This document shows positions 58,153 through 64,000 of a stretch of 64,000 bases of DNA, piece after piece. The notes below the pieces were generated by a model. The model was not told where the DNA came from. It ran no database searches and was given only the letters and a program-made list of their open reading frames with translations. The position numbers and the translations under genes were made by a program. Positions within the stretch are counted from its first letter, which is position 1. Each line of letters starts with the position of its first letter. The DNA lies in NCBI RefSeq assembly GCF_021155765.1, contig NC_060114.1, forward strand, positions 20,876,501 to 20,940,500. The letters run 5' to 3'. This DNA comes from Diprion similis. Its lineage: Eukaryota > Arthropoda > Insecta > Hymenoptera > Diprionidae.

Positions 58153-61100
58153 AAGATCGACGGCAGTCTCAGGACACAGGCGCGCGCAGACGCGTCGATA
58201 CGTGATACTTACATACTAGCGTGTGTTTATATATAGACGCATCTTTATCGCCACCGTCGCGTCATCCGTCTAGACCGGTGGTATAATTTTACCAAAAAAT
58301 TTCTTTACACCAAAGATTAAATTAACCAGTATAATTAGGCATAACAATATACCCTGTACACTAAGCGCATATTTTCATTTCAAAATTGAACAAATTCAAA
58401 GAACAAGAAGAAGAAAACTTAGTATAACTTGATAGAATATTTTCCCTCTCTGCAGATATTTCATTTGAAATATCGGAAAAAAGCATCTGTGACGGTACAT
58501 TGTTTTTCCCTTCTTTACAGTTTTTCTCATGATTCAATTGTTTCAACACTTCGCCACCGTTTGCACCGATGAAATTAACAAAGAAGGTAAAAGCGCGTGC
58601 AGTAATTGCGCAACCAAACTATGAATCGTTTCGGAAAACACTGGCATAGACGTAATGTAAATATAGAGTCGTACGACAATGACTGCTGGGCTTTGCCCTC
58701 GAAAATTTGTCGGTCTCTCAGACATTCTGACGCAACGAAGCGCTGCTTCCTTCTCGTCATGCTTCTTCGACAGACGCGTGTATACGTATTATGTATTGAC
58801 GCGGCTAGTTCTTTAAAGAAAATCTCGAATGTCACAGCGGCGGGCGATGGATAAGATGGGGGGAAAGGGAAACGAGCGAAGAGACGAAAGAGGCCGAGAA
58901 GAGGCGGGGGAAACGTAGCAGCCGCCGTAACAATCCGCACTAGCTCTTTCTTATTACACCTACTCGCATCGCTGTACGACCTACAATTCGTTTAAAGAAG
59001 TAAAGCAGTTCTTATATGCCCCACGTTCAGCGCTCGAATCGGACGGAAATAGAATGACGCGCCTTGAACAACGTGATCCGCGGCGATGGCAACGCCGATG
59101 TGGCGCGGCGGACACGCCGTTCAGCCTTTCTTAAAATTTACGTTGGCATAATGTAATACCTGCCCACCCTTCTCCTCCATCGACGACGGATCGATGCTAA
59201 GGAATTCAAGGCGGGATCATTCGTTCTCATCGTCAGCCTTTCCTTTCATTTTTTTTTCTCCCTAGTGCGCAAAATAGCACATTCCCGCACTAGTACGGGA
59301 AAAATAATATTGCTCAACACGTGCGGGAATCACCTACTTTGCAGACTAGTTGCGCAATTTACTATACTTCAAAATATTATCGTTAGCTACTTGGATATTT
59401 TTACTTACTTACTCTCTTTCCCGTGTACGCCGGAAGAGTACGATTAAGGATGCATGGATTTGAACAAGAGGTTCAACCGGAGCAGATCAATTTAAATGCA
59501 ATTAGGAAAACTTCCGTGTGATTCAAAAAAAAATTTGAACACATTATTATTAACAAAATTGGAGAAATCACATCATTCTACTATTTTAGTACGAAAAAAT
59601 CAATCTAGTTCGTCGGATTCTGACGGAAAGTGTAGCTCATTTCATTCATAAATTAATTTTCGATAAGTCATATTTGAGACGGATTTTTCGTGAGGTTTTT
59701 CGTTGGCGGAATAAATCCGGTATTTTATGAGCAATCGTTGAAATTTATAGATGATGGATTTACGATTAAGTAAGAAATACTTGATTGCTACTCAAAATCA
59801 ATCCCAGACCTTTTATGAAGAATTCATTTACGAATAAAATGAACTATCTTTCATCAGAATATCGGGCAAGCGATGTAGATTTTCGGTTGAAAAATAAAGA
59901 ACAACGGTATTTCTGGTATGTTATTATAATAATAAGGTGCTTACAGTTGGAAATCAATGTTCTGAATATTTTTTCCTGTATCACACGTGGAGTTCATACA
60001 TGTAGAGTTATATATATGTAAGCTACTTTTTTTAGGTTAGATTTAGTGAGACGTTTCAAGCCTTTGCTTAATTACGTTTTTGTTTGAACGTTTTTATTGA
60101 CTAGACCGTACATTTCATACATCCAATTAATTTCTTGGTCTATTTATATCGAACTATATTTTCCCTGCGAGTATAACCTAAGTATTGCATCTAATTACAC
60201 AAGTTTTGTCCGCCGTGTTTTTCCTCTCTTTGAATTGAATTTCTGGTAAACTTAATGTGATCAAGGAATGTGTCTAACGAGATAATGAGCACCGATAGTA
60301 ATTATCATATCGGCGGAAGTTATGTACGTTGAGCTGATCCAGGAAACATGGTCGCGAATGAACCTTTGTCTTCGTGTAACTTCGTTAAAAACTTTTGGCT
60401 CAATTTTCCTAGAACAATACGAAACGGTCTTCTGCGCAATCCATCGTGTAATAGCCGCGTTTCAAGGTATTCGGAGAACTAGTTAACGATCTGCACCTAT
60501 AGAAACCGGTTGCTGTGCCCAAAAGTGAATAGCTCAGAAGAATTGGATTAACAATGGTAATTCTTTTCTCTATTGCCATATTAAACACGGAAAAACTTCG
60601 CGGTAAAGAATCTCGAGCACTCCCATCATTGTTCGTCTTCAAGGTAATCCCTCCCGAAAACTGACAGTGAAACGATAATAGAAACCACCATTTGTATAAT
60701 TGACGGCATATGTACACAGTGATTCGTAAATATTTAAAACTTGGATGGATACATCGATTAGATATCGATATAAGATATTTAAGGAACAAGATATTTGGAG
60801 AGCACCAGAGTAGATATCCATTAGATATCCGGAGGCATGTTATGGATCGGTCGACACATTTTTTTTAGACTATTAGACACAATTTCTATCCAACATGCAT
60901 CGCATTCCGCATGACGTAGAAATTCTCTCAATTCACATCTCAAATCTCTGCCGAAAAATGAATAACATCTTTTTCCAACTCAATCAGTATGTTTGAAAAG
61001 AAAACTTCACATTCAATTGGAAAGGTAATTTCATCTTCGGAAGGTGAAATTCAACGGGCTCTGGGTAAGAAATCGATCATTCATACCGAAACAATGTGCA

Positions 61101-64000
61101 CCGATTTTGCTTTCAGGATCTTTCACTATCTCAACACTTCACCACATACGTTATTGCGATTCAACCGATAAGGCTTTCCGCTGTTTGAAATAATTATTTA
61201 GACTCCATATCTAGCTAAGACAGAACTGGCAATGAGTATTAATTACCGGGAAAATCCCAAGAGGAGGAAACTGTAGCTTTTATTTGGTTTCCATGACGAA
61301 AACGGGAAAAAATTCTAACAATATCCACTCGTTTCAAAAGCTTACAATCAGTCCCACCGTCAAGGGATTTCCAACATATGTGATAACGTCATAGTTAGTT
61401 TTTAGTCAAGTCAATTTAGGTTAAATCAGATTGCATGAAATGATTTAAGGATGCATTTGGTGTACAATCAAGTAACGAAGCTTACAATCAATCACCGAAA
61501 TAATGTGCGATAAGTTTTATCAGAGCACTATCATCCTAGTACAAAAAAAATTCACAACTATAAATTTTTATCCGAACAGTTTAATAATTGATGGTCTGTC
61601 CAATTTCAATTGATGATGACTCGCCCCGTTTGTAAATGAATTCCACATAAAACACTTGATATGATATTTTGATAAAATGAACATATTTTGGCATACAGCA
61701 TTAGTTTATTATGCATCACTTGTGTTGATTTTAAGGTTATATGGTTAATTTGAGACTTGAATAAAAATCGTGATTTCTGGAAATTGTATTTTTGTTGCAG
61801 TTCTTTCATTAAAGAAAGAAAAGCAGAATAGTATGATGTCTAAAAATGTTTTGTCAACTGAATTCTCCCGCTGCAAATTCACTTTTTTCTGTCAATGCTT
61901 TCCACATTGAAAGGATATTTTTAAACCTAACGAGTCAACTTTATTCCGCAATTTTTTCGCCCAAACATTTTTTTGGCTGAACCGTATACACCTGACGCAT
62001 ACTTAAGGCCCATGCTGTGAAAATTAGACAACTCTTTAAACCAGTGTTAGTGTGCAGAATTTGCAAACAAGATCTGCTGTGAAGTCACGGCCTCATAATT
62101 TTGGTGTGTAGATACAGTGAAAAATATGGCGGCCAAAGTTGCGCCTGATACCATTGGCACATGCCTGGTTCAACAAGGCTTAAGAATATCGTTGACCCGG
62201 GTATCCATGCAGTTCGGTCGGTGTATTAGGCGAGGTGAAGCCATACTATGTTCAGTCTTATCGTTAGTTGATGCTGAACAGACCTATCGTTTCATTACCT
62301 TAATGATGTCGACGATTACCACCAGTAGCTTCGTAAACAAAATCTCACCGATCCGAATATAAACTGAATATGTGTATACGCGTATGATACAGCACGTACC
62401 CTACAGCACGGATCGCCGAGGAATTGAGTTCTTTCTATAAAAATCCTCAGCTCGATCAGAGTTCCTCCGAACAATGGCCGAACGGTTGGTTCAGATCGAG
62501 GTTGGACAGAAGCTCGGTAGGTACCAGAAATATTTCGAGAGTTATTGCCCACTTCAGAACTCTGGTCACGTAATACACACGGAATGAATATACGTTGTAA
62601 CAGAAACGTAGTACCAGAAGTCAATTTGTCGTTGGAAAACCGTTGCATGACTACACCGCGTTTTATTTACTTCAGTTCAACGTTCAAGCTGTACTATCGA
62701 AATCGAAATTCTGCGCATCTAATTCAACGACTCGCGATTCGCTGCAGCCGAATGACGTAACGTCGCCAGCACCACCAACGGACGCCTTTGGAACTATCTG
62801 GTAAATTTCGCGGGCATTGAAATACTTTTTATACTCGTACGAGTATACCGATAACGTGGATATTTTTTCTGTTGACTATAGAGGAGGGCGGACGATCGTC
62901 CGTCGAGATTCACCATGAAAACAGGAAAGCGAAAAGCCATCCGTCCACGTCGTGCTGCCTATAGGGAATAGATAAAACGATGAGTAATATTGCTAAACAA
63001 TGGTTAACTGTTAAGTTTAACATAACACACACACGTGTATACAAGCTGAAGGCGGCGTAAACCATCCGAAAATAACCATGCAGGTTCAGAGACGGCCACA
63101 CTTGGTAGCTTCGGCCTGTCTCTCTTTGCTTCACACTCGCCTACCCCTCTGCCATTTTTCAGAACCGGTGGGGAATAAAACGTTAAGTTACTCAAAGTCA
63201 AGTTCGTTCTTCTTACCAAACTTTAATGCGGTTACTCTGTTCACATCGCTTCCCTCCAACCCCCATCGGCCATTTTTCACCTGTAGGTTTCTCCTCCTGA
63301 CTCCATTTCCATCTGACTTCCGGTGAAATTCTCTTCGACTCTTTTCACGGACCCTTGCCTCTCGATGGATCTGCAGTCTTATGCTCGTCCACGGTATGTA
63401 CGACATGTAATTACACTTGGCTGGCTGCCTGCTGCTTCTGTCGCCTACGGCTTGAGACAATGGACATATTTTACGTACCTATGTACCTTCCAAGCCCACC
63501 TCGTAGCCCCAGCCCGGTTTATACCCAGCAACAAATAAACTAGGATGATAATTAGTTCGGCGAATATATCATCGGGGCATTACTCAACCCTCCGCGTTTC
63601 CAACGGACGAACCCGCTTTTCACTAGTCGCTTCAACCACTTTGTTAACTTCTGAGGGAACCTGACGTGCAGTACATTAGATACCGTCTGCACTTACAACT
63701 AGACTGGTTCGCTGCTCATCGCAAAACCCTAATCTCTGATCTCCTTAATTCTCAAGAACTTTGCAGGTCGTGTCTCTTCTGTGTGTGCAGGGACCGTAAT
63801 TTTTGGGCGCCTCGTGAGAACGCCAGAAAAGATCAATTGCGTAAGAAAGTTTGCAATCAACTGGAGCAGCATTCGCACGAATACTAACTGCCTGCGTAGT
63901 AATTTTATAACCTATCAATGCGTCACGGATTGTCCGGATCTAGAAATCTTGACTATCTAACCTCTTCGTTATATAAAACTGATGAATAAAATTCTTCTAT
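58153..64000. other. Terminal 5.8 kb without a supportable gene
   Basis: ORFs here are short, on both strands and in conflicting frames. A GC-richer patch at about 58830-59170 has CpG clusters (CCGCGGCGATGGCAACGCC) and might be regulatory or a first exon. An imperfect inverted repeat at 59262-59362 pairs ATTCCCGCAC with GTGCGGGAAT. I recognise no product. Confidence 0.45.
59262..59362. repeat. Imperfect inverted repeat
   Basis: GCGCAA plus ATTCCCGCAC (to 59290) is mirrored by GTGCGGGAAT (59321-59330) plus TTGCGC near 59350. The interior includes CACTAGTACGGG, a partial palindrome. It could be a small decayed element. Confidence 0.5.

Noticed and set aside
62117..62362. ORF starting near an ATGGCGGCC context
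   Set aside because: Although the start context is good, the peptide has no recognisable domain and the GGCGGCC core may derive from a dispersed repeat.

Overview
The window is animal nuclear DNA, almost certainly from an insect. Genes are spliced with canonical GT-AG introns, and intergenic DNA is AT-rich and full of microsatellites. Short CCTAA runs occur, and the gene set fits insects: a Ptp99A-type receptor tyrosine phosphatase, two gustatory receptors with the typical phase-0 introns near the C terminus, and a proteoglycan-linker glucuronyltransferase. The general look would suit Hymenoptera, but the order cannot be fixed from this sequence. All genes I can support are on the + strand.

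Layout. (1) 1-1,308: intron or upstream DNA with a long foldback repeat (about 231-766). (2) 1,309-22,987: a receptor protein tyrosine phosphatase of the Ptp99A / RPTP gamma-zeta type. Two exons (1,309-1,496 and 2,003-2,117) encode one fibronectin type III domain of a long form whose 5' end lies before the window. A 12.7-kb intron follows, containing a GC- and CpG-rich promoter-like block (about 2,990-4,300) and an internal first coding exon (5,151-5,349) that encodes a signal peptide. Both 2,117 and 5,349 end in phase 1 and both fit the exon at 14,807, so the locus appears to make two ectodomain forms. The shared part encodes two more FN3 domains, one transmembrane segment, an active D1 phosphatase domain, a D2 domain that has lost its catalytic Cys, and a His-rich tail. 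The short form assembles to 1,082 codons plus stop with every splice phase matching. (3) 22,988-34,300: about 11 kb of AT-rich, microsatellite-dense sequence, probably partly an extended 3'UTR, holding two related foldback (MITE-like) elements. (4) 34,324-39,069: a gustatory-receptor cluster of one N-terminal relic and two intact tandem genes of 415 and 411 codons with identical exon architecture. (5) 39,690-40,085: a foldback element bracketed by CCTAA repeats. (6) 40,409-41,780: a five-exon beta-1,3-glucuronyltransferase of the GlcAT-I type (342 codons). (7) 42,060-42,600: a GC-rich, G-quadruplex-prone block ending in a good splice donor, probably the start of another gene. (8) 42,600-64,000: mostly no recognisable gene. 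One short terminal-exon-like ORF (57,961-58,152) and two weaker exon candidates are noted.

The phosphatase is expected in neurons and growth cones, the receptors in chemosensory neurons, and the glucuronyltransferase in the Golgi. They share no obvious pathway and look like independent neighbours. The observations most worth following are the internal promoter and signal-peptide exon of the phosphatase, the several unrelated foldback elements, and the unexplained exon-like ORF near 58 kb.
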